From Synura sp. LO234KE (taxonomy: Eukaryota; Sar; Synurophyceae; Synurales; Mallomonadaceae), in contig VKHC01000704.1 of assembly GCA_015143735.1 (NCBI GenBank), forward strand, positions 1 through 10,049: a DNA stretch of 10,049 bases, read 5' to 3'. A model generated the notes under the pieces. The model ran no database searches, was not told the DNA's origin, and saw only the letters and a list, made by a program, of their open reading frames with translations. Positions within the stretch are counted from its first letter, which is position 1. Each line of letters starts with the position of its first letter. Shown here piece by piece: positions 1 through 7,834 of the stretch. The position numbers and the translations under genes are program-made.

Positions 1-580
1 GTTGGACTCACTACAACACTTACACTTTTTGTCTTTAAAGTAATCTATTCAAATTGAAGTTGAAGATTCGGGATTTTACACTTTATTCAACCCAAGAAAT
101 TCAATATGAAGACGTTTTAGAAGCTCAACATAGGTGTATGTTGTTCGCCGCACTAAATACCATAAATCTAATTACCTTTTTTTGGATTTCAAAAGTTTAA
201 ATTGAAGTTGAAGTTGAAGATTTTTGAATTTTGTCACACATTTGAACCTAAGAAATCTAATATCTCACGAAATAATAAGTTTCAGAACCTCTAGATAGAC
301 GCATATTGTTTGTAATGCTAAGTACCATTTATTTTGGTATCTTGAACATAGTTTTGATTTGCCTAACTTCAAGTTGAAATTGAAGATTTGCGATTTTTAC
401 CAGTTTTGAACCTAAGAAATCTAATATCTCACGAAATATGAAGTTTCTGAAGCTCTAAATAAGCGCATATTGTTTGCCGCATTAAATACCATAAATCTAG
501 TTGCCTTAAAAAAATTCAATTATTCAACTTCAAGTTGAAATTGATGGTCGCAGAACTTCAACTTCAACTTGAAGTTGTGA
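1..580. repeat. AT-rich tandem array, unit about 164 bp, about 3 copies plus a partial
   Basis: Three diverged copies of one unit can be aligned by eye. A 34-bp block is identical at 241-274 and 405-438 (spacing 164 bp), and a weaker version lies near 89-110. A 17-bp block (taaataccataaatcta) is identical at 154-170 and 483-499, a spacing of 329 bp or two units. Each unit opens with a purine-rich attgaag/gttgaag stretch (near 53, 201 and 379), and a fourth unit seems to start near 539. Bases 1-52 look like the tail of an earlier unit, so the array probably runs off the left edge. No reading frame of note is present. A satellite or internal repeat of a larger element are both possible. Confidence 0.75.
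559..577. repeat. Inverted repeat, 8-bp arms, 3-base spacer
   Basis: Bases 559-566 (caacttca) and 570-577 (tgaagttg) are exact reverse complements around the spacer act. It lies at the right end of the tandem array. Related half-sites (aacttcaagttgaa) close the preceding unit near 366-380 and 526-540, so the inverted motif appears to mark unit boundaries. Confidence 0.6.
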
Positions 581-730
581 AAATTTGGAGAAAGTGTCTA
601 TAGGATATGTTCTAGTTGCTATACATTATATGTGGACAAATTTTTTCTATTTCAGCAAACGAATTGAAAAAGTTCTGGCTGAATGAAAAGTATTACGTTT
701 TTCGGAAAGAATTACGCTTTTGCGGAAACG
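581..730. other. AT-rich spacer with a short imperfect duplication
   Basis: No gene is seen. The only structure is an imperfect head-to-tail duplication of about 19 bp at 692-710 and 711-729; both copies start attacg and carry cggaaa. The sequence turns G+C-richer just after it, so the left edge of the decayed retrotransposon is placed close to 730. Confidence 0.5.
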
Positions 731-868
731 GGACTTTTTTACGACGCCAACAACTGTCCGGCGTGAACTCTCTGGCCTAACATTTAGCTCGCGGGGCAAT
801 GGTCACCCAACTACTGTCCTGTCCGGAATCCTATGAACTCGACGACGTAGGTTCAGTGCGTTTGCCGG

Positions 869-1825
869 TTGTCTCGCCGCACTTGGTGCAGGATGCACCT
901 CCTGGCTCCATCGATACAAATGCCAACAACGAGATATGGAGAATATAGAGAAAATACAGCTTCTGCCGCACACCAGTCTCCTGCATCGTCCAGGATGTCC
1001 CTTCGCTCTTGCTTACTTCCCTTCTCCACGCCCTCCCCAGTGGAGCACGATGACACCCAAGTGATCCCCTACCAGAGGAGATTTATCCCTGTAGCCAAGC
1101 CGGCAACTGCGCCCATTCGTTGGCTCTGGACCCCTACAGGGATCTGGCCTTCGGCCTCCGCTCGGAAGAGGATCCGTCCGGAGTGGTATACCCAGCTCTT
1201 ACCCAACATACGGAACTTGGCCCACTGTCTCACGGTTATCAATCACTGACTACTACAGGTGGTCCTTTCTCGGTTATCGCGGCACTACTTGCCAACTTCA
1301 ACCATGGACGGAACACAGTATTATTCTTTCGGGAACGGGCGGAAGATTACCTTGAGCGAGCTGGTCAATATTCCCTGTGGGCGTGCTATCGCCGACAATC
1401 ACTGCACCGAATACCCGGGCTCGCCCTCCGGTATCTACCCAGCCAGTCCTCTCGAAGTATCTCAGCGCCTGGGCTCCTTCAGCATCCATCAGGTCAATTA
1501 CTACATGATCGCAGGTGCTTACCCTGGACCCCTTCAGATTATAGACATGACATCGTCCTCAGTCACATGGTACCAGGTTGCAAATCGCAGCTCCCTTTTC
1601 CAATGCGCTCCACGGAATCCTTATCTTACGCTGCTGGATTATAAAGGGAAAGTGCGGGGAACAGCAGCACCTATTTTCGGGCCCCTTCCTGTGGGATCTG
1701 CTATCGCGACCAGTTTAGCGCCCTTCTACCCGCCCCTTTCCTCGTCGATCACTCCCTCCCCTTTCCGAAGCATTCGGCTCCCAAGAGCAAGATGATTTTC
1801 TCCACCTGCATCCAGATGCGTTTGA
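869..1825 (+). pseudogene. Unrecognised N-terminal region of the retrotransposon (possible ORF1 or pol N-terminus)
   Basis: One frame stays open from 869 to 1792 apart from a TGA at 1247-1249. Further stops follow at 1793-1795 and 1823-1825, after which the same frame enters the endonuclease domain. This continuity is the only reason to read it as part of the element's coding region. The conceptual product (about 300 residues) is rich in Pro, Ser and Arg, with scattered Cys and no clear zinc-knuckle, RRM or coiled-coil pattern. A second frame is open over 1120-1644, so the true frame may switch near 1300. There is no ATG near the start. I do not recognise a family. Confidence 0.3.
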
Positions 1826-2751
1826 TTTTCTGGCCGAGTAGGGCAGGATAATGATTTTTGTATAGTTCATTTCAGCATTAACGGCCTGGACGGCTTCAAA
1901 CTCGCGGAACTTCTCGCCTTTATGTCTGCATCCTTCATCGACTGCCTGGTGTTAATCGAACCCATGCAAGAGTTCCCCAGTCTCAGAAGCAGTATTATAT
2001 TCGCAAGGCACGTGTGAAACTTGGCTCTGGTGCCGTATGTCTGGTGTCCTCCCCAAAGGAACTGACGACCTCCCCAGGACAAGATTAAAGTGGGAGTTTT
2101 CGTCATTTGCAACATAATAGATGGGGGCCATCGTTGTTCTGTTTAAATCGGACTCGTGAGGTGCGTACTGGCCGTCCTGCAGGGTGACTTCAAAAAATCG
2201 CGACCTATTGGCCATTCTCTTCCCAAGTGCAGGCCCTAGATGATCGAACGGCATCGCATTCGCAGAGGGCTCTACCACCGCCATGCATCGTATTTGAAAA
2301 CCACTAATGCCCGGGATTCCTCCCCGCTACAGTGCGTACAATGAATCATTCTATACTGGCTCCATTGACACCTGGCGTGTTTGGACAATATCTCTGTGGG
2401 GGCGATTTTGACGCTTCCTGGCACTTTCGACCAGCTGGGGTGGGGTACACTGCGCCCATACAACACTGGGTGGAACCCATAGGATATAGATCCCGTCACA
2501 AAGATCTATATTCCAGGACATGCCGTTAGGCACGCGTCCTCGCTCTGGAAGCTCTCTACACCTGGAACACAATGTGCGCGCGGCGGCCCCGGAGCGGCCA
2601 AAACGGAAATGCCGTGATCGGTGCGAGGAACACTGAAGCCGTACTTATGCAGCTCTCCAAGCCCAGCTCCAGGCTAGGGTCAAGATTCACCTTCTCGGGG
2701 TCCTTCTACCTCTCAAATGTCTCAAACCCTGGCGTTCTCTCCTCGACTTGA
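1826..2751 (+). pseudogene. Decayed AP-type endonuclease (EEP fold) domain of the LINE
   Basis: This domain nicks target DNA to prime reverse transcription in non-LTR elements. Frame 2 gives FSINGLDGFKLAEL at 1871-1912 and IDCLVLIEP at 1937-1963, the expected N-terminal strand with catalytic-type Asn (codon 1880-1882) and the strand with the metal-binding Glu (1958-1960). That frame stops at 2015-2017. Frame 1, from about 2002, continues with KLGSGAVCLVSS, RWGPSLF at 2119-2139, TYWP at 2203-2214, and GGDFDAS at 2398-2418. The last matches the family GDFN motif, here with Asp in the Asn position. Frame 1 is interrupted by stops at 2086, 2185, 2305, 2527 and 2749. The closing SDH motif is not found with confidence. 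Minus-strand open frames over the same bases are chance shadows. Confidence 0.72.
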
Positions 2752-3315
2752 AGGTTAGTATATCGGCAGTAGTGCAAGAGACAGAACACGGGTTGTTCCC
2801 AATCCCAATTTTGGGTATGGGGCACCGGTCTGACCCCTCAGGAGTGGCGGTCCAAAGATGATTCCGACCGGACTAGTCTTAAGATTGCAGCGATCCCTAA
2901 CCTCAAACTTCTTAAGACCACTTTATATGTTCGCAAGTACAAGGAAAGGGTCATTCGCCTCTCTCCCTGTGGCGCGAAATGGGATGGCAATATTGCGGGA
3001 GCGAATGTGTACATCGGGCTCCTGTCACTCTTCAATGAACTCATCCCCTTCGAACAATCTACTTTGGTTCTCCCGAACTTCTGCAGAGCTACATGCTGAC
3101 AACTAGTTTTGTCCCAACCGACACCAGCACCGGCCCTTAATGACGGGACTCTTCACTGGTAAGATATTTTCCATCGAACTCGCGATGATTCCCGGCGTCA
3201 TCACGCGGACCAACGCAATCCGGGGTTCAACGGAATCCATCCAGACATCTTACATGTCCTGTGGAAACCACTTCGGCGGGTACCTAACAGTGAAAGCGTT
3301 ACGGCGGACCTTTAG
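2752..3315 (+). pseudogene. Endonuclease-RT linker and RT entry motif of the LINE, decayed
   Basis: Frame 1 carries on from the endonuclease. It is open over 2773-3096 (108 codons, no ATG), with stops at 2770, 3097, 3160 and 3313. The first part has the basic, leucine-rich look of the linker between endonuclease and RT but no diagnostic motif. At 3217-3273 the frame reads NPGFNGIHPDILHVLWKPL, a clear match to the segment at the start of LINE reverse transcriptases (pattern SPGxxGIxxxxxKxLW). Between 3316 and 3580 the coding signal is lost. Part of that gap is a separate short insertion (3410-3527). Confidence 0.6.
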
Positions 3316-3409
3316 TCTATGTTTCAGGATCCCCCTCGACATCATCCATGCCAAGATCGCTCACTCTATGATTGCCCGTCCGGTCTGCCAGACAAGCACT
3401 TTCAGAACT

Positions 3410-3527
3410 AGAACCGCTTGCCCTCACACCGCGTGTGATTTGCAAACTAGCTCATGAGGGTGCTTAGCCTGTATTGCTTGAGTGTCATGTTTTCTTGCTA
3501 AACTAAGCTAACTTTTCTAAGAAAAAA
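3410..3527 (+). mobile_element. Short insertion inside the LINE, flanked by a 12-bp direct repeat, A-rich 3' end
   Basis: The 12-mer actttcagaact occurs exactly at 3398-3409 and 3528-3539. The 118 bp between them end in aagaaaaaa immediately before the right copy, and their second half is richer in A+T than the surrounding LINE. Target-site duplication plus a 3' A tail is the hallmark of insertion by target-primed reverse transcription, so a SINE-like or truncated retroposed sequence is the best reading. It falls exactly where the RT coding signal is interrupted. A perfect inverted repeat (tcacac/gtgtga, spacer cgc) lies at 3424-3438. No convincing pol III A or B box is seen, so its parentage is unknown. 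Confidence 0.5.
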
Positions 3528-3581
3528 ACTTTCAGAACTGGTAGCCTGATATGATCTAAGAAGCGCATAACTGTCTCGTAT

Positions 3582-4558
3582 GTGGTCCCATCATTCAGTT
3601 CCAGAAGCGTGGAAGTGAAATTGCTTGTGCCCATTCCCATAGGAACCTCTCAGAAATTCCAGGAAGTACGACCAATTATGCTGATAGAGGTTCTCCCTAA
3701 ATTCTGGACAGGTCTTATAGTTCAACGTACTATGAATTTCCTCCAGAAGCTGGCATCCTCTCTCGACACCAGCACGGTCATCAAACAAAGCATAAGACAG
3801 ACACGGCTAATTTGCCACTCCTCAACACTCTCCGCTGTTCCTGGGATTTAAGTGAAGCCATTGATTTGGTGTCTATGCCACTCGTTATGTTACGTTGGCA
3901 ACGGCTGGGGGTTCCACTTGATATTGTGCATCAAATAGTAGATCTTGACCTTGCTGGCTACACCATTGTCCGCACCCTGCATGCACTGGAACGGTGGGAT
4001 GTAGATGGGCTGGAAGGCATACAGTATCTAGCCTTCAACCCGAGCGCGGTACGGGAAAGTGTGACATTCACAGTCCCTAAACCTCCTGGTTGGCGGTTTT
4101 ATGTTCTTTGTATCTTATAAAAACGGAAGTTCGCTGCTTGCTACGGGGTCAACAGGGCTTCCTGTATGCTGCTTTTGGTATATGTTTTGCGAATGACGTA
4201 CATTTCTTTGGTGCTACGCTCGAAGATCTGCAACGTACTACAGACCTGATTTCCAGCTATACCATGCTAATTAATTGCCACGCACAAACTCCGGGAATTA
4301 CACAACTTCGGCGGCCCCTCCTTCCGCTTCGTCTATTCTCCTAGTTCACTCCGCGAGTTGGGTTCATAAAGGAATCGCACTCAAGCCAGATGGCACTTTC
4401 CGCAGACTCGGTGTGGAGTAAATGACTGTAATGACTCTACCTCCCTTTCCCTCATAGTGCATAAACTACTGATTTCTCTCCGAACCATATCCTTTAAAAG
4501 ATCATCCGCGCGGTCGGTCAGCACGGTAATTTCCATGTGCCTGCTGTTCCTTGAGTAA
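3582..4558 (+). pseudogene. Decayed LINE reverse transcriptase domain
   Basis: The motifs come in the correct order. VPEAWK is at 3598-3615 and RPIMLIEVLPKFWTGLIVQR in frame 0 near 3669-3728. HQHGHQTKHKTDTANLPLLN follows in frame 2 at 3767-3826. Motif A, SWDLSEAIDLVS, has the catalytic Asp at codon 3863-3865. RLGVPLDI and GYTIVRT come next. Motif B in frame 1 at 4045-4065 reads RGTGKCD where the family has RGTGQGD. Motif C at 4186-4197 reads FAND where the family has YADD. Motif E in frame 0 at 4389-4418 is DGTFRRLGVE, and a thumb-like helix (KLLISLRTISFKRSS) in frame 2 starts near 4463. At least five frame changes and stops at 4078, 4367, 4419 and 4556 break it. The Asn in motif C alone should abolish polymerisation. 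Confidence 0.88.
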
Positions 4559-5648
4559 ATGTGAAGAAGTGGTCAGGCTTTTTGCGCTGGGATTCTGACG
4601 ACGGTCTGAAAACTTCCTCTCGTCTTAAGCGCAAAATCTTTTTCACCCCGCCTGCTCAGGCGTCATAGAGTACCAACAAATATCCGCTCTCATTCATAAT
4701 TGTGCCCTGCGTTCCGACGATCTGTGGACGAGGTGGGCCGCGGTCTCTCAACTGCGGAGAGCACACCACCTTTCAATCAACGCCTCGCTCTCCAATATGA
4801 CACCGCAAGATGCCAATCCAGGTTACTGGTTTTTGAGCTTGTTGATTCGTTTGGCTGGAAAGGGAACTCTTGCTTAACCAAGCAGCTCGCCACCCTGGTG
4901 CTTCGGCTCCTTTGCCTCGCCTCATTAATCGCTAGTTGGCTCCCCGCTTCGGGGTCACGCTGGGATAGCAGCTAACGACAACTGTCTCCACTCATGTCTC
5001 TTGTCCACCTGTGGGGACTTAGTACATTTGGAGGACTCTCGCAAGACATATGGGTGTCTCGACAGATGGGATCAGAATCCTTGATTGAGCACTTGATACG
5101 CTTTCTCTACCCACCACGGATCTAGCTGTTTCTTTCCTCTACGGCCAGGCGTGGTACTTCAAGGCTACCACCTTCCTTGCTGACTTGTCCCGACTCACGG
5201 GCACTTATCCCCTCCACCAGTGGCTTAACACTCCCAGACCTCACTCTCACGTTTATGTATACGGGTTCCATGGCGATGGACGACTTGTTGCCAGAACAAT
5301 TTGGGTGAAGACGAATCACAGTGACTTTGACCAACTTAATCGCCTCAACCGGGCGCGCATCCTACTCTGGGGCTCTCCCGCCAACCTCTCGTCGCTCTCC
5401 AAACTCCCGGCAGTTGAAGTTTTCCGCCACCACAACCTCTTCTTCTACCAAAATCTTTTGAGCACTCCCAGATCACCAAGCGGCCGCGGATGAGACAAAA
5501 CTTAAAAGTAGTGCATCTTCGGCGGTCAATTAAATCCCCGCCTTCCACACACGCCAACGAAGTTCTCGAATGGTTGCATGAACTCGTTCTGTTCAAAACG
5601 GATGTCTTGACGCGTTATTCTCATCAGGCCGCGGTCCGATCGTATTAA
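4559..5648 (+). pseudogene. Connector region between RT and RNase H, decayed
   Basis: No named domain is recognised. Open pieces follow the RT in shifting frames. Frame 0 over 4698-4877 includes DDLWTRWAAVSQLRRAHH and PGYWFLSLLIRLAGKGTLA. Frame 1 over 5089-5493 gives 134 codons with no ATG and includes QAWYFKATTFLADLSRLTG, HVYVYGFHGDGRLVARTIW and QLNRLNRARILLW. Bulky aromatic and Leu-rich segments of this kind are usual in the post-RT part of long LINE polyproteins, and position is the main support. Minus-strand frames at 5122-5334 and 5345-5596 look like shadows. No Cys/His knuckle could be placed with confidence. Confidence 0.45.
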
Positions 5649-6353
5649 ATGGGTCTTTTCCATTGGGCTTGTACTTATTTCAGAGCTATGCAATCCAGGG
5701 CATTCTCCCTCCGAGGTGGCCTCCATGCCGTATACTCGCCAGGGACAGCACTTTTCCCCTCTGTCGCACCGACTATAGGATGTCGGAGTAGACTTATGAT
5801 CACGTGTTTCGCATGTGTGCGTATCCTATTTCATACAGGGCCGGATGGACACAGACACCGTTCTCGACCAGCTCCCTATATGACCAATGACTTGAAACAG
5901 CGCCTTATCCCCAAAGTCCTCCAATTAGTCTGCTCTCCGGAAGAACATCATCCCTATCTGGGCAACTGGACTATGCTGCAACTAGATCAGCTGTCTGAAG
6001 TGCTCCTCAACACCGACACGGCGGCGGCGATCGAAATTGTTCTCCTCGGCCTTAGTCGCCATCTAGTCTACCGCATCGATAACATATTCGATTACACATG
6101 GGAAATGCGGAAACAAGCGAAATCTTTGGAGGCGGTGGCTAGCCTTCCCACCGCAGACCTGTTCTTCTACTTTACTTCCCACGGAAATTCAACAAGTACA
6201 CCCCCCGTACCGTGGTCTCACCTATTCTACGGAGTTCGTGTAGGACATGTCACCGGTGTGTATGCTACGTGGAAGGAGGCAAAGCTGCAGGCGATCGGAG
6301 TCCCAAACGACGTCCAGCGGTTCAAGACTCCACAGTAGGCGGAAGAATATGTC
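5649..6353 (+). pseudogene. Helical connector plus RNase H1-type hybrid-binding domain of the LINE
   Basis: Frame 0 is open for 229 codons (5649-6335) and ends in TAG at 6336-6338. The middle (YLGNWTMLQLDQLSEVLL at about 5958-6011) is a helical segment I cannot name. From about 6225 it reads FYGVRVGHVTGVYATWKEAK, and continues after the TAG with AEEYV. This matches the compact N-terminal domain of eukaryotic RNase H1 and caulimovirus viroplasmin (Pfam Cauli_VI): an aromatic start, G-[VI]-[YF]-x-x-W, then an RFKT-like strand and an A-E-x-[FYA]-[VL] helix. In RNase H1 this domain binds RNA-DNA hybrids. Its place directly before an RNase H fold supports the call. It is presumably non-functional here. 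Confidence 0.65.
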
Positions 6354-6881
6354 GCCTCAATAGTACGGCTCGGACGATCCCCGCTACAGAACCCAAAAGC
6401 TACCCTCTTCTAGGATGGTTCGGCGTCCAAGGCCACCACGTCCAAGGCACACGGAGGGGTTCACATCAACCAACGCGACCTTAGTTTGGTTGACTTCTGG
6501 GGCCCGGTCCTCACGGACCCCCATGACTCAAACTGGATCGGAGCAATCCGGTTTACCAACAACGCGGCAGAAATTAGTGTCTTCTATGATGCCCTCCAAT
6601 ACATCCTCCCTAAGAAAACTATGTCCGATGCTCGACGGGACTATAGCACCTACACCGGCACTTTTTAGAAAACTCAATCAAAGGGCGTTGCAAAAAGGTT
6701 CGCCAGGCCCTAGGTGAAGCTTCATCATAACCTCTCTATCGGATCATGGATCAAGGCGCACACAATTGGCTTGACCCCGGAAGCGCTTGTCAATGCGGCG
6801 GCGGACCGGCTGCTGGTCGCCGCTCCCGGCAGTACTGGCTCGACATCCCTCGCGGTGTTAGAGCAGACACTCCCATTGTGA
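6354..6881 (+). pseudogene. Decayed RNase H domain of the LINE
   Basis: RNase H removes RNA from the RNA-DNA hybrid after reverse transcription. Frame 0 reads LF, then TAG (6411-6413), then DGSASK, so the stop stands in the Thr position of the family YTDGS motif; the first catalytic Asp survives. GPVLTDPHDSNWIGAIRFTNNAAEISVF follows as GPVLTDPHD, then TNNAAEISVF with the second acidic residue (Glu). DYSTYTG at about 6645-6665 corresponds to the DSxYxG block, but the residue before Ser is Tyr, so the third acidic residue seems lost. TAG at 6666-6668 ends this piece. After a frame-2 fragment (KGRCKKVR, near 6680-6703), frame 0 resumes with SWIKAHTIGL (6744-6773) and NAAADRL (6792-6812), giving the catalytic-loop His and last Asp. 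TGA is at 6879-6881. Confidence 0.85.
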
Positions 6882-7240
6882 CGTCGAGTACCCACTTCTG
6901 ACCCAACCTACAGAAATCTACCGCGGCAGGGACCCTCGACGTCGCCCTGCTGTTGGCTAATATAGCGCACTTACTCCCCTGCTAACAGTTCCAGGCGACT
7001 CTATAGTAGATATGCTGGTTTTTATAGTGCGTGCCATATTGCTCTCCCACTCCTTTCACCTCCCCCATTGCGTCTGGTGACGTAGTCTGAGACTGAGCAC
7101 TTGCACCGAGTACGTTCACTAGGAGCACTCCACTCGGTCTCGGAAATTGCTATATGGTTCATGAGGAGTGGTTAGTTTAGTGAGCGGTGCGGGTGTCCTT
7201 CACCGCGATCAGTATTTGTTTACTTGGCTTAACTCACTTA
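6882..7240 (+). other. Non-coding 3' part of the retrotransposon with two stem-loops
   Basis: No further pol motif is seen after the RNase H stop, except a possible short continuation (DVEYPLLTQPTEIYRGR, about 6885-6935). Two perfect inverted repeats follow: accgagt at 7105-7111 with actcggt at 7132-7138 (20-base spacer), and gcggtg at 7184-7189 with caccgc at 7201-7206 (11-base spacer). Structured 3' UTRs guide template recognition in some LINEs, so this could be the element's 3' end. No poly(A) tail remains. The composition turns AT-rich near 7240. Confidence 0.4.
6990..7004 (+). repeat. 15-bp direct repeat, left copy
   Basis: tccaggcgactctat is exactly repeated at 7485-7499. It lies 108 bp beyond the RNase H stop of the decayed LINE. 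The sequence is of mixed composition, so a chance match is unlikely but possible. It may be one half of a target-site duplication around the 480 bp at 7005-7484. Confidence 0.7.
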
Positions 7241-7484
7241 AACTACGTACAAGATTTTCGGAAAAAGAAACAATCACTGAATTTGACCTTAATCAATACA
7301 TGAAAATGGAAATGAAACGAAGAGTTCACAGAGGTAAATTCTAACTTCGAGTATTATTTTGAGACGTGATTTTCAACAACTTGGCAGAATTATTTCTTTA
7401 ACTCTTTTTGAGCCGATTTCGGTATTAAAAATTTTGTGCTCTCTCTCACTGGGGCATTTGGTAAAATTCCTAATCGACTGAAAA

Positions 7485-7499
7485 TCCAGGCGACTCTAT
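7485..7499 (+). repeat. 15-bp direct repeat, right copy
   Basis: This is an exact copy of 6990-7004. It is preceded by gactgaaaa, a very short A run that would be consistent with the 3' end of an inserted sequence. The bases outside the 15 bp differ between the copies (t/a before, a/c after), so the match ends sharply. Confidence 0.7.
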
Positions 7500-7791
7500 C
7501 GGAGGGTTGAGCTCCTACACAGATCCAATATCTAAGTCGATCAACATTAGCACTTATCTCTTTCACTCCATCTTTTGACGGAACCGGATTATAAGTTCCA
7601 ATCTGATGATAAATTTTTAAACGCGTTTAGAATCTAATTCATGCATTAACTAAATCGAAATCCTCACTCTTTCAATAAATTTTCCATCTCTTGGAGACCT
7701 AGAGTCGGCTACAACGATCCGGTAAAAAGGAAGATTTCTACGCCCAAATCTCTGCAGCCTAATGCGCACGACCATATTTGTAAAAATATCG

Positions 7792-7834
7792 GTAAGTTGG
7801 AGTAGGGCGGGGCGTTGACGGTTTTAATTTTCAG
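7792..7834 (+). other. Possible 43-bp intron in the DRC4 5' UTR
   Basis: A consensus donor (gtaagt, 7792-7797) is followed by a branch-like ttgac (7815-7819), a T-rich run and an acceptor tag (ttttaattttcag, ending 7834). The ATG is 15 bases after the acceptor. All parts of a minimal intron are present in the right order. The length is very short, so it would need a lineage with tiny introns. The acceptor alone could instead be a trans-splice site. Confidence 0.4.

Larger units (their letters stand above)
730..7240 (+). mobile_element. Decayed non-LTR (LINE-type) retrotransposon with endonuclease, RT and RNase H
   Basis: A G+C-richer block between AT-rich flanks carries LINE pol domains in the usual order on the + strand: AP-type endonuclease, reverse transcriptase, connector, RNase H. 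No flanking long terminal repeats, integrase or protease are seen, which fits a non-LTR element. Successive conserved motifs fall in different frames: 2, then 1 (2002-3315), 0, 2, 1, 2, 0, 2, 0, 1, 0, 2, 0, where the frame is the start coordinate modulo 3. Many stop codons interrupt them, so this is a fossil copy. The length of about 6.5 kb suits a near full-length insertion. Both ends are approximate, placed by base composition and by a 10-bp sequence (ttttcggaaa) present at 699-708 and 7255-7264. The motif order is seen directly; element clade and exact ends are inferred. Confidence 0.85.

Noticed and set aside
1-580. CRISPR array
   Set aside because: Units are about 164 bp and similar along most of their length, with no short constant repeat alternating with unique spacers; the context is eukaryotic.
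853-1489. Minus-strand frames at 853-1056 and 1298-1489
   Set aside because: Short, unrecognised, inside the + strand element; they look like shadows.
1120-1644. 174-codon + strand frame as an independent gene
   Set aside because: It overlaps the frame that continues into the endonuclease and has no recognisable domain. At most it shows a frame switch near 1300 in the decayed N-terminal region.
1952-2572. Two or three minus-strand open frames of 70-110 codons
   Set aside because: They lie opposite the endonuclease motifs (TYWP, GGDFDAS, INGL), which give a consistent + strand reading; the minus-strand products match nothing and overlap each other.
6212-6717. Frames 6212-6484 and 6415-6717 as separate proteins
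   Set aside because: The RNase H motifs are in frame 0 over the same bases; these are off-frame readings.
730-7240. LTR retrotransposon or integrated pararetrovirus, because of the viroplasmin-like domain
   Set aside because: No long terminal repeats, protease, integrase or coat region are seen, and the endonuclease and RT motifs are of the LINE type. The viroplasmin-like domain is better explained by RNase H1 architecture.
730-7240. Repeat-induced point mutation as the cause of decay
   Set aside because: Frame changes are frequent, which points to indels, and the visible substitutions are not clearly limited to C-to-T type. A dinucleotide count would be decisive and was not run.
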